In this document: positions 1 to 12,110 of the stretch, piece by piece
How positions within the stretch are numbered: the stretch's first letter is position 1
Layout of the letters: each line of letters begins with the position of its first letter
Assembly (NCBI GenBank): GCA_017590115.1
Contig: JAGGNK010006559.1
Coordinates: forward strand, 9,165,784 to 9,229,783
Length of the DNA: 64,000 nucleotides
Origin: Montifringilla adamsi
Lineage: Eukaryota > Chordata > Aves > Passeriformes > Passeridae
Direction: 5' to 3'
Made by a program: the position numbers and the translations under genes
The notes under the pieces: generated by a model
Databases searched by the model: none
The model's input: only the letters and a program-made list of their open reading frames with translations
What the model was told of the DNA's origin: nothing

Positions 1-1394
1 CAGGAAGCTGCAGGTCAGATTAATTAGTCTTTCTGACGCTGTGTGTGTGCACTAACATTACTGAATGGTCTGTTACTGCTAATTAAGCCCACAACATAAT
101 TCTTTGTATTGATTAGGTACTGTGCAGGTGCCCCAAGTTCAGCTATTCAAAGATATGGACATCTAAGTCAGATGTTACTGCTATTGCTCCTACATCTTAG
201 CAAATGCCCCAGATAAAACAGGCCAGGATTTTTTCAATTAAATAAAATAGGCATGAGAGGTTTTGCTGGAAAAGTGCTATACACTTGATGAAATTCATCA
301 GGCTAAATACTTTTTTTTTATTTCCCATGGCACATAGCAGGAAGCCTTTCTGCATAGGGCATTAGTTGATACACAACAAACCTACTGAAGAGACAAAAGT
401 CACTACTGTAGGCAATACAATTACATGGACTCCCTCACTGAAGGACGGACCTCTTCTGGAAGGTCAGGCACCCATAACTTCCATTTCACCCAGAAGTCAA
501 TTTGTGTTGATAGATTGTGTACATTTTCCACAAACACTGGAAGTGGGTTTCATCTCAAGTATCTGTAGAACCTTACAACATGTATGGGTTATATCAGAGC
601 TGCTCTGCTAAATTCCCTTTATTGTCATCAGGGAGAAGTGGGTACCAAGAAAAATTATTCATCTAACCTTAGAAATCTGCTGAAGGAAAAGATGACTCAT
701 ACTTGAGCAAATTGCATTACCTTCCACTGATAGGAAAAGAAGTTCAGAAAAGTAGCCTGACTGCAAGTAAATCTGCAAGAAAACAACACTGATTCATAAA
801 TCTGGAACCAACAGAAATTTTGTAATAAAAGGGGTAAACATCCTCATTTCTACAAAAGAGCCACATTTTCAATGTACCTGCTTCAGACATTATTAAACAA
901 ACCCACATAAAGAAGTATTACAGTGCTATGATCAAAACTACAAGTCATACAAGTTTGAAAATCAAATGTTTTCATATATTGAAGGTTTTTTACTTTCAAT
1001 AAAGCCACAGAAGATGAGAATGATAGTTTATTTTTCAGAATCTCTATATATCTGAACCATATTATATTAGCTTTATGCATCTGAACCTTTATTTGGCCAC
1101 CAACCAGTTCCTTCTGAGTATCATCAAGTATAACTTGTAACAAGTAGCAAAAAATAAAACCTTCTTTGGACCTCCCCTTGTTTCTCTCTGGGAGGGTGAA
1201 GTTCCTCCCAGTCTGAAATCTATAGGGTACTACTCTAACCAACAAAGAATTCACAATCAGCTCACCACAACTCTTTCTGTTCGTATTATTTCATCATTAG
1301 AGATAATAATTTCCTAGAGCCTTCGTTGAGGAATTACATAATTTGGTGAAAATATGCCTAAATCTACCCTCTTTTCTCATTTTTTTTCTTTCTC
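1..1394. other. AT-rich non-coding sequence, nothing recognised
   Basis: No coding frame longer than about 120 codons, no transposon terminus and no RNA gene could be recognised. The open frames here (366-611 on +, 883-1254 on -) have no recognisable domain. The segment ends in a long A-rich tract. Confidence 0.5.
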
Positions 1395-1438
1395 AAAAAA
1401 AAAAAAACCAAAACAAAAACCAAAACCAAAACCAAAAA

Positions 1439-1498
<60 letters not shown>
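1395..1498. repeat. A-rich tract with C interruptions, then about 59 uninterrupted A
   Basis: The left part is runs of 4-12 A broken by single C or CC. The right part (1440-1498) is pure A. It directly precedes the left copy of the 19-nt repeat that brackets the A-tailed insertion at 1518-1980. Lysine- or phenylalanine-rich open frames across it are artefacts of the homopolymer. Such a run is also prone to assembly length error. Confidence 0.9.
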
Positions 1499-1500
<2 letters not shown>

Positions 1501-1517
1501 ACCTCAGTTTTTTGTCT

Positions 1518-1980
1518 TTTCTCTGATTTTTCTGCTGCCTTGACCATCAGCTTCTTTAGTGTTTCTGCTGTCTTCAGCCTACCTCCTTCCCTGGTAGTTT
1601 GTCCCACAATGTCCAATCTCCCTCCAGAAGAGGCCTACTCCCACCTTGTTCAGATCCCTGCAGCTGCTGTGCATTTTGACTCATAGTTACCGGTGCTTTG
1701 GTTGTCTGCTCAGTAAAGGAGATTAAATCTTTTTTTGACAGGGTAGCAAAGTGTATGGGTTCTTCAAGAAAACAGTAAATCAGCCGGTCTACATTCTGCA
1801 TTGAAACTAGGCACAGAGAAGTGCAATAAGATAGAAATTTCAGTAACTCTCCTGTCCAAGAAGTATGGTGGGTTGGCTTTCAGAAAGGGACACAGAAATG
1901 TGCATAGGGAATCCCTATTTAAGAAGTCTTACCCGCTCTTCTCTATGGACTCATCCCCCAGTGATTGAAAAAAAAAAACC
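1518..1980 (+). mobile_element. A-tailed copy of a 0.45-kb repeat (copy S1), retrocopy-like
   Basis: Bases 1517-1968 match 3284-3737 almost exactly, at a constant offset of 1,767 bp apart from a few substitutions and a 2-bp indel near 1915. The match stops at GTGATTG, where this copy continues as an A-rich tail (11 A, CC, 10 A) and the other copy continues with unrelated sequence. The 29 nt on the left (1489-1517, ten A then CCACCTCAGTTTTTTGTCT) recur on the right at 1981-2009. A tail plus a direct flanking repeat is the pattern left by target-primed retroposition of an A-tailed RNA. No AATAAA lies in the last 40 nt. On the - strand both copies hold the same 75-codon open frame, differing at one residue (Leu here, Ile in the other copy); I do not recognise the product. 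A segmental duplication with chance flanking homology is the alternative. Confidence 0.6.
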
Positions 1981-2009
1981 AAAAAAAAAACCACCTCAGT
2001 TTTTTGTCT

Positions 2010-3283
2010 CATGATGACTTGACTGGGAGAAAGTGCTCAGCCAGAATCAAAAGAAACACAGACAGAAGTCCAAGAGCTGCCCTGGTGGCCTGTAAGGCTG
2101 CCAGGCAGTCTCCCAGCCTCAGAGCTCAGCATCACGCCTTGCCTACAGTCTCTGTCCTCCCCCTGTAGTGCTCAGTTCTGCTGCAATTCCAGCTGCCCAG
2201 AGTGACTCTCTGAGTCATCACAGTTTCAGCACCACATAATCCTGAAAGGGATGTGAACAGAATAAGTTGAGGCTGCAGGGGGAAATGCACAAGTGCCAAA
2301 AGGGAAGCCAAAATGGTAGGAACATGGTAAGTGTGGTCACAGAACAAAAACATGACACATCCAGAAGGTTGAGGAAAGGAAAATTGTCCTGGGTGCCTCC
2401 GCAGTAGCAATGCAGAGCCCTGAGTGTGACAGAGGGAGCACAACATTCACATGGAGAGGTCATCACCTTCCCCACCATGAAGAAGAGTAACCAGAGAGGA
2501 GAAACTTTCATCAAAAGGGAGGTGAAAGCTTCTAGCAGGTGGTGATGATGACGGACATTCAGCAAACTTCAGACTCATTTAGAAAAACTGCAGGAAGTTT
2601 TTCCATAATTTATGCTGGATCTTCTTAATGAAGAGAAGTGAAGCTTATCTTTTAACATTGTTAAAAGATCTATTAACATCACAGAAAAGTGATGAAGAGT
2701 CCCCTTGTTTCTCAAGAATCAAGTAAAGGAGAAAAACCTGCCATGCTGCTTTCTCACAATTTAGCCCATGGGCACCAAAACAAAAAAGAATCTCTGACAG
2801 TAATTTTGACCAGAGTGGCTGACCACCATATTGAGGCTGTGGTCACACATCCTGATCTTACTGAAGCAGAGCCAAGTGAAGACACTGCCAGCCCTGCCTT
2901 GTTCCCAGCTGTTTATCTGCACTATTTGTTGGGGCTAGTGACTTGTGGACTAGCTGAAATAACTATTCAGTCAAATGCTCTCTCCTATACTAAAAGCAAG
3001 TCAGATGAGCTGGTATATCATAAATATAATGTCTTCTCTAGGCTGAGCTGTTGCAACTCACTGGGTCCTGAGGTGATCTATCATCAACATTGCCAGGGAT
3101 CTCGAACCTTACCAGCACTGCCAGGGATCTCAAACCTCAGCTACCTCTGGCCAAGAACTGTTTCTTAACAGTGGAGAAGGGAGACCAACCCTTTGCCCCT
3201 CACGCTGCTGGATTCTAATATCTCCGTGCTTTTCCCTTGACAGCTGTCTCCCTATAAATTCTGCCTTTAAGTCATGCTAAAAT
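2010..3283. other. Spacer between the two repeat copies, with a 159-codon open frame
   Basis: This 1.27-kb stretch separates the two copies of the 0.45-kb repeat. It contains the longest open frame in the window, 2689-3168 on +. That frame shows no signal peptide, no membrane segment and no domain I can name, and I see no convincing splice or promoter context. Near its end a 25-30-bp unit containing TGCCAGGGATCTC occurs twice in tandem (about 3090-3140). It could be internal sequence of an unrecognised retroelement; I see no gag, pol or env motif. Confidence 0.3.
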
Positions 3284-3737
3284 TTTTCTCTGATTTTTCT
3301 GCTGCCTTGACCATCAGCTTCTTTAGTGTTTCTGCTGTCTTCAGCCTACCTCCTTCCCTGGTATTTTGTCCCACAATGTCCAATCTCCCTCCAGAAGAGG
3401 CCTACTCCCACCTTGTTCAGATCCCTGCAGCTGCTGTGCATTTTGACTCATAGTTACCGGTGCTTTGGTTGTCTGCTCAGTAAAGGAGATTAAATCTTTT
3501 TTTGACAGGGTAGCAAAGTGTATGGGTTCTTCAAGAAAACAGTAAATCAGCCGGTCTACATTCTGCATTGAAACTAGGCACAGAGAAGTGCAATAAGATA
3601 GAAATTTCAGTAACTCTCCTGTCCAAGAAGTATGGTGGGTTGGCTTTCAGAAAGGGACACAGAAATGTGCATAGGGAATCCCTGTATTTAAGGAGTCTTA
3701 CCCATTCTTCTCTATGGACTCATCCCCCAGTGATTGA
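3284..3737. repeat. Second copy (S2) of the 0.45-kb repeat
   Basis: Near-identical to 1517-1968. Its right end runs into TGGGTGACC rather than an A-rich tail, and its left flank (GTCATGCTAAAA) differs from that of S1, so this looks like the parental or an older copy. It holds the same 75-codon - strand open frame (3341-3568). It does not begin TG or end CA and has no flanking duplication that I can see, so it is not an obvious LTR. Confidence 0.8.
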
Positions 3738-6700
3738 TGGGTGACCTGAAGGAAAACAGACTACTTTTGCTCTCTGGTATGAGCTGCCCTTTCCTTGTGT
3801 CTGAAGTAAATCCTTGTGGCTGACAGGCCAAGCCTTGCTGGCATCCTTCAGCCTGAGCCTGCTGTTGTGGGACCAGTCTTAACAGGGCACCCTCAACTCC
3901 CAGCACTACAGTGTGTACCTTTAATGTCACTCGCTGTCTCATGATTTCACTTTCAGATGAGATACACAGTAAAATTTGAAGCGGCAGAAAGATATATATC
4001 CTCACAGAGGTGCATACTGTTAAATATTACAGCTGATTTCTGCCCAGAATATTCCTACACTGCTATGTTGGTACATATGCCTTGGTTAGTATAGTTTAAC
4101 TAAGAAAACACACTTGCAAATGCAGCAGAAATCATCATAAAGGCATCACAAGTCATTTGTAAAACTAATTTTTTATCATTATGTATAATTAATGAGACTC
4201 AGCCTGCAAATACTTGCGTTCAGCAGATAAAACTGTAGATTTCCTGTTCCAGAAATGAGACTTGCAATACACACAAAGGTCTGAAAAATGGACCAGCAGT
4301 GAGGAAAATGTGCATTTGTCACTCATATCTCAAAAATGTTAGAAAAATATGGACAATGATATTTGAAATAGGCTTAGTCTTTTAACAAAAACATTGAAAA
4401 GACTTAGAAATAGATGAATGCTTTAAGGGTTTATTAAGTTCATTTTCCCAGAAGTTCTGAACTAAATTCTTCTGCAATTCCAGTATTACAGTAAGCCATT
4501 TATTCTAAATACAACAGGAAAAGAATATCCATCACTTGGATATTTTTAAACTGTCTTCCATAATACATTCCTGATAAATGAAGCATTGTGGGGCCAAGCT
4601 ATAATGGAAGAAGAGCACCACCAATGAAAGCACTATTGTCCTTGTGCTACCTTTCATCTCAAACTGCAGATGTACAGATAGCCTTTTTTTCCTTGGGAAG
4701 AAAATTTTCTTTTTTCACTCTGTTCAATTCATTTGCTTTGAAAGCACAAATACATCCACACATATTTTTGTCTGAGTTTTTCATCAAAGCACTTATCGAA
4801 GCGAAGAGACATTGACCTCATGTTCCTTTAATATTTCATTCATATTGAGTCACCACCTAACAATGCTGAGTTTTGTCTTAATCCTCAGTTATAGCCATAT
4901 TTGGCAAAGAACCACACTATCAAAATACAAATTTTAGAACCACTTTCCTTACTAGAGAAAAGCTAATAACTAGTTAAGTCAAAAAATGGCATATTAAAAA
5001 TAAAACTTTAAAAGTATTTGTGCGTACAATCAGGGTTAGTGGAAAGTGTAACTGTGTCATTGATTTAGAATCATTATAAATTTTAGCAGTTCTGTTTGAA
5101 GCTTGAGTGGTCCAAGTGCAAACAGAAAATATGCCCCATGAGGCCTGCTCAACAACCAAAGGTACTTCAGCCAGTAAAACAAAAAACAGTTCAGCATGAA
5201 GAACTCTCATATTTTATTTTTAATGAATATGGGATCAGAGCAGAAATCATTACTTCATCAAAGTAACCTTTCAGTTCATTAGGTACACAAATTTGAAAAA
5301 CTCCAAAAATGTCTTACTTAACATTAACTTAACTAACTTAACCCAAGCCTATTCTTCCAAACAGTATATTTCAAAGTTGCAATAATTCATTGAGAAACAC
5401 ATAAGAATTCCATAGAACTTTAGAAAATAAAATAAAATCTTTGGTTAGATTGAGAAGCTCACAAATGTTGTCCAAGTTGTATATCAATATACTTTTCTAT
5501 TAATATAATTGTTGGTCATTACATGGAAGGCAGTTGTGCACATGTTGAAGCAAAAACAGTCCTGGAATTCAGATTAGTCTTTGAACATGTGAGTAGAGCG
5601 CTTTTTGAAACAGAAATAAAAGATATGTCACTCAAAGCGATCAAGTTTTTCCTCATCATCCCACACACATGCAAAAAAAATCTGTTATAAAATGAAATAT
5701 TATGAAATTTTTAATTACCCTGACTACAGAGTAAAATGAAGTAAAAGGAAAAAATAAGGATAAAAGGATAAAAAAAAGGAAAGGTCATATAATATGTGTA
5801 TGAACTAACATAGCATAGATTTCTAGTATAACTGAAGTCTCTCTGATAATATTTTCAAATGAAATAATAAGTGTAAATATTTAAGGCAACTGATTTCAAT
5901 TGTAAGAATGTCCAAAAATGTACAGTGCTGCAAATATAATTGCTGCACATATTCAGGCATACAGTTTTCTAATTACATATGCAAACATTTGCTTAAGAAG
6001 TACTTCAGTCAATATGGAAGAGATTGAAAATTATTCCAAACATTCAAAAATTACACATTATTTTCTGAAAGCTACAGTGATATGTTTAAATACAAATATT
6101 GACAACATTCTCCATTAAACATGTAATTTTGAATTGTAATACATTTAGAAGTAATGTTAATTGTTTTCAGTCATGTTAGACTTGGAATGAACTAGATTTT
6201 CTTCATGATCTCAAAATCGGATTGTTTTCTTGCCTCAAATGCAAATTTTAAGTCTTCATCATGCTCCAGTTACTCAGGTTGCTGTCTATGTTCTCTTCAG
6301 ACCAAATGGCAGCTGACCTCTTCCTGAGTTGGGACCCACAGAACTGTTGCACATTAAAAATTCTGTTCTGTCTTTGGAACTCTGGGTATCATCTCGGTTT
6401 GGTTTGTTTCTCTGAACCAGCCCCTGTCATAATCACAAAAGCAGACAACCATGATTCTCATTCAAGGTGCAATTTCCCTCTTCTCCTTCTCCAGCATGGA
6501 AAAGAGGTTTCACACCTTCAAAACCAATTGTTGTGCTGGTACAAACAGTGTACTCCTATGGGATGGCCAGCAGTTAGTTCAGGCCTCTACACATGGAGGT
6601 CCATTCTCAATGTCCTTTTCAAAAACTTGATCCTGTCAATCAAATGCCAGATTATCATCTTCATGAAGCACACACACAGAGTTTCTACTACTCTGAAATG

Positions 6701-6909
6701 TAATCTCCTAATATAATTAAGATTAACACATCCAGCAAACTGTCTGGTGAATAGTGACACACTTTTATCCTTTACTAGAATGAAAATCCCTACAAAGGCA
6801 TTCAATTACACCTAAGATATAAGTACAGCTATGCAAAAGGGTACGATCAAGCAACTTTTTCAAGTTCTTTAGAGTTAAAACCACTAAGGATTTTTCTGAT
6901 TTTTCTGAC
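3738..6909. other. AT-rich non-coding sequence with one 151-codon open frame
   Basis: No transposon end or known gene was recognised. The + strand frame at 6261-6716 is the second longest in the window. It lies in a locally less AT-rich patch (about 6260-6680) which might be an old, unrecognised repeat, but I cannot name it. The rest is low-complexity AT-rich sequence. Confidence 0.4.
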
Positions 6910-7994
6910 CAGGTCACAGCCAGAATGTGTTCATTAGGGTAGAGTCCTGCTTGTCAAACCTGGTTTCCTTCTATGACAGGTCAACTCACCTAGTTGATCT
7001 AGGGAAGCCAGTAGATGGATTTTTCTTGGACTTGTGCAAAGCTCTTAATGCTGTCTCTTACAGGATCCTTCTGAATAAAATATCCAGCAGACAGCTGGAT
7101 AACTGTGTTGTGTGAGCAACTGGCTCATGGGTGAGGCACAAAGGGTTACAGTGAATGGGGTGACATCACACTGGTGACTTGTCGCTATCTGGGCTCCACA
7201 GGACTCCACCCCCAGCCCAGCTCTCTTTAGCAACTTCATTACCCACCTGTATGTGAGACTCAAAGCAATACTAAGTCTGCTGACAACATTGGATTGGGAG
7301 GAATTGTTGACTCCTTTGAGGGCAGAGAGGCCCTGCAGACAGAGCTAGACAACTAAGAGAGATGGGCAATCACCAACCATACAAAGATTTACAAGGGCAT
7401 GTGCCAGATTTTGTACCTGGGCCAAGTCAGCTCTGGTTGTGTGTATAGACTGAGGAACATGAGGCTGGAGATCAGCACTGTGGAAAGGCACCTGGGGGTC
7501 CTGGTTGATGGCAAATGGAACATGAGTCAGCAGTGCCCTGGCAGCCAGGAGGGTCAAGTGTGTCCTGAGAGCCTTCAGGCACAGCAGCACCAGCTGGGCA
7601 AGGCAGGGTTGAGGTTACTGGGTCTGTTCAGTCTGGAGAAGGTGAGACGAGGGAAGACTTTATTGCAGTCTTTAGCATCCTCATGAGGGGAAGAGGGGGG
7701 GCAGGCACTGATCTCTTCACTCTTATGACCAATTACAGGACTCAACAAAACAGCATGAAGCTGAGTTAGAGAAGGTTTAAGTTAGATTTCAGGAAAAGTT
7801 TTTTTCATCCATGGCATGGTTGAGCCCTGAAACAGGCTCCTCGGGGAAGTGATCACAGCACCAAGCCTGACAGAGTTCAAAAAGTGTATGGACAATGTGC
7901 ATGGTGTGACTCTTGGGGTGTCTTGTGGAGTGCCAAGTGTTGGAGTCCGGGATCCTGATGCATCTCTCCTAAACCAGCATATTCTATGGCTTTA
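6910..7994 (+). mobile_element. CR1 LINE, 5'-truncated, reverse transcriptase remnant to 3' end
   Basis: CR1 is the non-LTR retrotransposon of birds; its second reading frame encodes endonuclease and reverse transcriptase. The copy begins inside the transcriptase fingers/palm. The frame at 6927-7115 carries motif A as FLDLCKALNAV, where the first Asp is kept and the second is changed to Asn. Further on, the catalytic FADD box reads SADN (about 7276-7290) and is followed by recognisable LGGIVDSFEGREAL. The C-terminal part runs through 7399-7686 (LGVLVDGKWNMSQQ) with stops and frame changes. The 3' UTR follows and ends near ATTCTATGG at 7985-7992. The copy is dead and fairly old. Strand and identity are secure; the 5' boundary is good to about 20 bp. 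Confidence 0.92.
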
Positions 7995-8503
7995 TTTCAG
8001 TTTTAAAATCTCTCCAGTGTTTTAAGACCCTTCTCAAGGTATGGATCTCTGTAACAGGCACCTCTTTACTCCTCTTTCCTAGTTCATTAATTACCTGTTG
8101 TAGTTATGCCATTGGAGACTATTGCAAATTCCTATTTAATTTTCTACTTAGTCTTCTAGAGTATTTGCATTCTAGTATAATTCTTCTTAAAATAGTCTTT
8201 GTGTATGCATATCTTGCATTGTTTCATTTTGAAAGGAATATTTTTCTTGTCCTAGTTTACCAAGTGAACCATGTCTTCTTGTGGCAATGATTTGCACTGC
8301 TCATTATTTAACCAATTACAGAATATTTGTCATCTTTAAATTATTGACTGTGACCTTATTTCTTCTAGGCCATTGACAAGGGTCAAAATAATGTAGGGTC
8401 AGAAATCTGTTTTTGCTCAGCTTTCCTCATAATGCATTCAGCTATGCCACATTGAGGATTTAAGCATATTTATTCAGAAATTATTTGTGGCAAAATTCGA
8501 TGG

Positions 8504-8536
<33 letters not shown>

Positions 8537-9886
8537 GTTGTTGTTATTATTTCATGTTGCATCTAAACCCACATAAATTTAACCTTTTTTATAATGCTGA
8601 ATTTAAATGGGGTTTAAGATACAGGTATAATACTGAAAGTACATATTGGAACAATAGGCTTTCATACTTTCTATGTGCAGTCACAACTTTTAAATGAGTT
8701 TGTAAGAAAACCATTTCAACTTGTAAAAAGTGTCCCTCAGCAATATCACTGAGTACATAAAAGAACCCCATAAAAATTTTTTGTAACTGACATTTGGGTA
8801 TTAGTGTGCTTGCTCCCACAAGGGTTTAGGACATGAAGAGTGAGGTCTTTCTTGGAGGTCCTTCAGTGAGTCTAGACTCCAGTTTCCCATGGTAAAGAGA
8901 GGTATATTTTCAGGGAAGGCACTGCCTTTTTGAATGAAGAATCAAACAAATATTGGACTGCAGCTTTACATTAATGTATTTCTGCAACTAACTTCCTCAG
9001 GCCTAATGTCCTTATTAGTTCCACACAGACTATAAGAGTGAGGTTCATTATTAAATATGTGTCTATCTTTAGCCTGACTGCATTTCCTGATATAGCTATC
9101 ATTGTTCAGAAGGTGCATTGTCTCAAGTGCTGAATAACTTATTTACTCCTATACTCACAGAAGATTTGGTAGATATATACCTTCATGAAAATAGCATTTG
9201 AAATCTGTCATGTTTTCACCAAGGTTATAGCACAAGCCACCGTCAAAGAAAGCTACACTTCTGATCCCTTTCAGTGCACCCTCAATTCCTCCTTACATTC
9301 TCTCCCTGAAAAGAAAGCCCTTCCTCTAAACTGGAGTGTATATTAATCTTCTATGACAGTTCCAGCCTATCATATCAAAGCCTGTCACAGGTGTCCTGTC
9401 CATTACGTCCAGCAGAAGTCTCTGCTTCACCAAAGGCATGGGAGAAATAAAACAATATTGTTTATGTTCTCTAACACCAGACTCCAAGCCCCAAAAATTT
9501 GCAATACGTAATGAGGCATTGTTCCTTCTGTCCCTGAACCATAAACTGAGTGGAGCTGAAGCACCCATTTTCTACACTCTAGAAGGAAGCAAGGAAGCAG
9601 AACAGGAAGAATAAAACTGTTTTACCACAAATTAAGGCTGACTGTATTAGTCATTTACAAGGACACATCACCTCCCACTGCCTCAGTCACAGCTTCAGGC
9701 ATTTACTCAAAGAACACTAAGCACACACATCAGCATATCAGTTCAAACTCCTTAGAGACATGTCAGCACCATACCTGGACTACAGCATCAAACTGAAGAA
9801 GATGATGATGTGTGTCTGGCACAAAAGCACATGTGATGACTGTGCTTTTTATTAAAGAAGATGGTTGAATTAAACAACAAAATAAT
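7995..9886. other. Unassigned AT-rich sequence
   Basis: Apart from a short trinucleotide microsatellite near 8.5 kb, nothing was recognised. An 80-codon - strand frame at 9326-9568 has no visible domain. Confidence 0.4.
8505..8552. repeat. Trinucleotide microsatellite (TTA)n with a TTG patch
   Basis: About ten TTA units followed by three TTG units and more TTA. The tyrosine/cysteine-rich open frame over it is an artefact of the repeat. Confidence 0.95.
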
Positions 9887-10345
9887 GGAATCATAGAATC
9901 ATTAATTTGGAATAGACCTCTAAGATCACTTAGTCTGAACATTAACCTAATACTGTCAAGTCCACCAATAAACCTAATGTCCCTAAGCAACACATCAACT
10001 ATTCTTTTAATTTCCTCTAGGTCTGGTCACTCCACAACTTCCCTGGACAATCTTTTCCAATACTTTGCAACCCTTTAGATGGAGTAAATTTTCTTAATGT
10101 CCAATCTAAATGTCTCCTGGCACAACTTGAGACCATTTCCTCTCAGGCTATCCTTGTACTGTGAAGAAGAGTCCGATACATCCTCCTTTCATGTAGTTAT
10201 AGAGATAAATAAGTTCTCCCCTGAGCCTCCTTTTCTCAAGGTTGACCAACACTGGCTCCCTCAACCATTCTAGACTGTGCACTAGACTTGTGTTGTGGAC
10301 CTTCCACCAGCCAAGTTGTCCTTTTGTGGACATGCAAAAACAAGA
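9887..10345 (-). mobile_element. CR1 LINE 3' fragment
   Basis: Read on the - strand this is the C-terminal tail of the CR1 polyprotein, its 3' UTR and the terminal octamer-like repeat, seen on + as GGAATCATAGAATCATTAA at 9887-9905. The peptide [20 protein letters not shown] (about 10185-10245) matches the conserved CR1 C-terminus. The 5' break, near 10345, is approximate because the match fades there. It is a typical severely 5'-truncated copy. Confidence 0.9.
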
Positions 10346-11291
10346 AATGCAAGAAGTGGAGAGATGCATCCCTGGGTTTTGCTGGAACATATTTGAATAA
10401 CCATCTCTTGTGTGCCCTAACACTTTTAAGATTACAGTTTAGTTCCATCTCACTGCACCTTTCAGACTGTAATCAAGTATGTACTCCAGGACTTTCAAGA
10501 GGAATTCACATTTTTAGGGGAGTGTATCTGTCTTAGATGTCTTCAAGCAGTGCTCTTAAAAGTAGACCACCAAGAGCTAGCCAACTATTTCAGTATCTTG
10601 GACAGTTTGTGTTCATTTTAAAAGAAATCTTTAAATATTCTCTTTAGGGAGAGAATGCAAAGTGGTCTTGGAAGCCCTGGCTGAGAGAATAGTTAAATGG
10701 ATGGAGATGAGTATCAGAGGTTTCACAGACAAGATTAATTGACCTCAAGCACTAATACAAACTGCACCAGGACCTCTAAAACAGAGGAATCATTCTCATA
10801 AACGTGTGCTTTTAGCCAAATTAATTTCATTCCTAGCAAAGGATGTACTAATACAGCATTTATGTCAGGTTCTGTATTAGTCTCGTGTTCAACTGCTAAA
10901 CATACTAAACTACTGTTCCTGGGCTTTTAGGCATAGTAGTAGCATAGGTATGTCCTGGTGTTGTCATCTATCATGGTCCCTCTTTCAAAGTTAAATTTAA
11001 GCCTCTCTTTGCAGAGAGTGCTGTAAATTATAGATGAGAAATGGCTCTATGGAGGCACAGGAGAGCAGTGAGCTCCTTAGAACAGATGGAAACCAGAGGT
11101 CACAGATATGAAATTAGTCTAAAATCTGAAAAAAGTCATGACAAATTCTAATCGATTTTTATCAACATAGTACCAAACATGATTTGTCCATCCTATTTCC
11201 ACTACACAATAAGCTAATATTTTATAGTCATGTGAGTATAAAGCAAATAAATAATTCTGTAAATGTGAAAATGAAAATTAAGACAAACAAT
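10346..11291. other. Unassigned sequence between a CR1 and an LTR
   Basis: Moderately AT-rich and not recognisably coding. I could not assign it to a repeat family. Confidence 0.35.
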
Positions 11292-12110
11292 TGTAGTGGG
11301 TTGACCTTGACTGGCTTCTAGATGTTCACCCAGTTGTTCTCTCACTCCTCCTCTTCAACAGGATAGGGGATAAATGTCAGGATAAATATAGAAACATCAC
11401 TTACTTACCAATTACCACCATGACAAAACAGACTCAGCTTGGGGAAGATAAATTTAATTAGTTCTCAATTAAAAATAAAGTAGAATTGTGAGAAAAAAAC
11501 AAACAAACCCCCCCCCCCCCCCCCAACCCCCCCCCCCCCCGCAACCCTGCATCCAAAGCAGATCTCTCCCTTCTTCCCAGCCTCAACATTTTTAACTCCT
11601 TTACTTCATTCACTCCCTGAATGATGCAGAGGGATGGGAATGGGGGGTTGTGATGAGTCCATAAGAGTTCTTCTTTAATACTCCTTCTTTCTCACTGTTC
11701 CATTCCTCTAGTTTGGGGTCCCATCCATGATGTACAGTCCTTCACAAACTACCCAGAATGTGTCTTCTCCACTGAGTATAGTCCTTCAGGAAGAGTCTTC
11801 ATTGGTTTGGGTTTCCTGCTAGGCACAGCTCCTGCAAGACAAACTGATCCTGCATGGGCACTGCTCCATGGGCCACAGCTTTCTTCAGGACATATCCGTT
11901 TGCTCTGCTGTGGGGTTCTCCATAAGCTACAGGTGGAAATCTGCTCCAAATTGTTTCACCATGGACTGCAAAGGGTCAGCCTGCCTCACCATGGGCTTCT
12001 CCAGGGGCTGCAGGGACCTAGAGCACCTCTTACCTCCTCTTTGGCTTTGGTGTCTGTCAGAGACACCATCCCTGAAGCTCCCTGCTACCACCATCTTGAC
12101 ATATAAGCCC
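11292..12110 (-). mobile_element. Solo LTR of an avian endogenous retrovirus, 5'-truncated
   Basis: On the + strand it opens TGTAGTGGGTTGACCTTGAC, the reverse complement of the 3' end of a well-known long avian LTR (I take it to be an ERVK-type family; the class is from memory). It continues through the polyadenylation-side region, a C-rich tract and GC-richer sequence. The same family is present near full length at 60911-61690 in the opposite orientation, and that comparison sets the strand. The 5' part of the LTR, which should run to a TGTATTGGGT-like terminus, is missing beyond about 12105. No primer binding site or internal retroviral sequence adjoins either end, so it is a solo LTR. The overlapping open frames at 11749-12179 are by-products. 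Confidence 0.85.
11508..11540. repeat. Poly-C tract (17 C, AA, 14 C)
   Basis: A homopolymer expansion inside the LTR, where related copies carry only a modest C-rich stretch. It could form an i-motif (C strand) or G-quadruplex (G strand), and its length is likely to be unreliable in an assembly. Confidence 0.95.

Noticed and set aside
1343..1686. Lysine-rich and phenylalanine-rich open frames
   Set aside because: They are translations of the poly-A tract and its neighbourhood; similar frames at 48393-48735, 49151-49387 and 57935-58231 have the same cause.
1517..3737. The S1/S2 pair as the two LTRs of a provirus
   Set aside because: The repeats do not begin TG or end CA, no primer binding site or polypurine tract is visible, and no gag, pol or env motif lies between them.
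6261..6716. 151-codon open frame as a gene
   Set aside because: No domain, promoter or splice context is visible; an open frame of this length can arise by chance or within an unrecognised old repeat.
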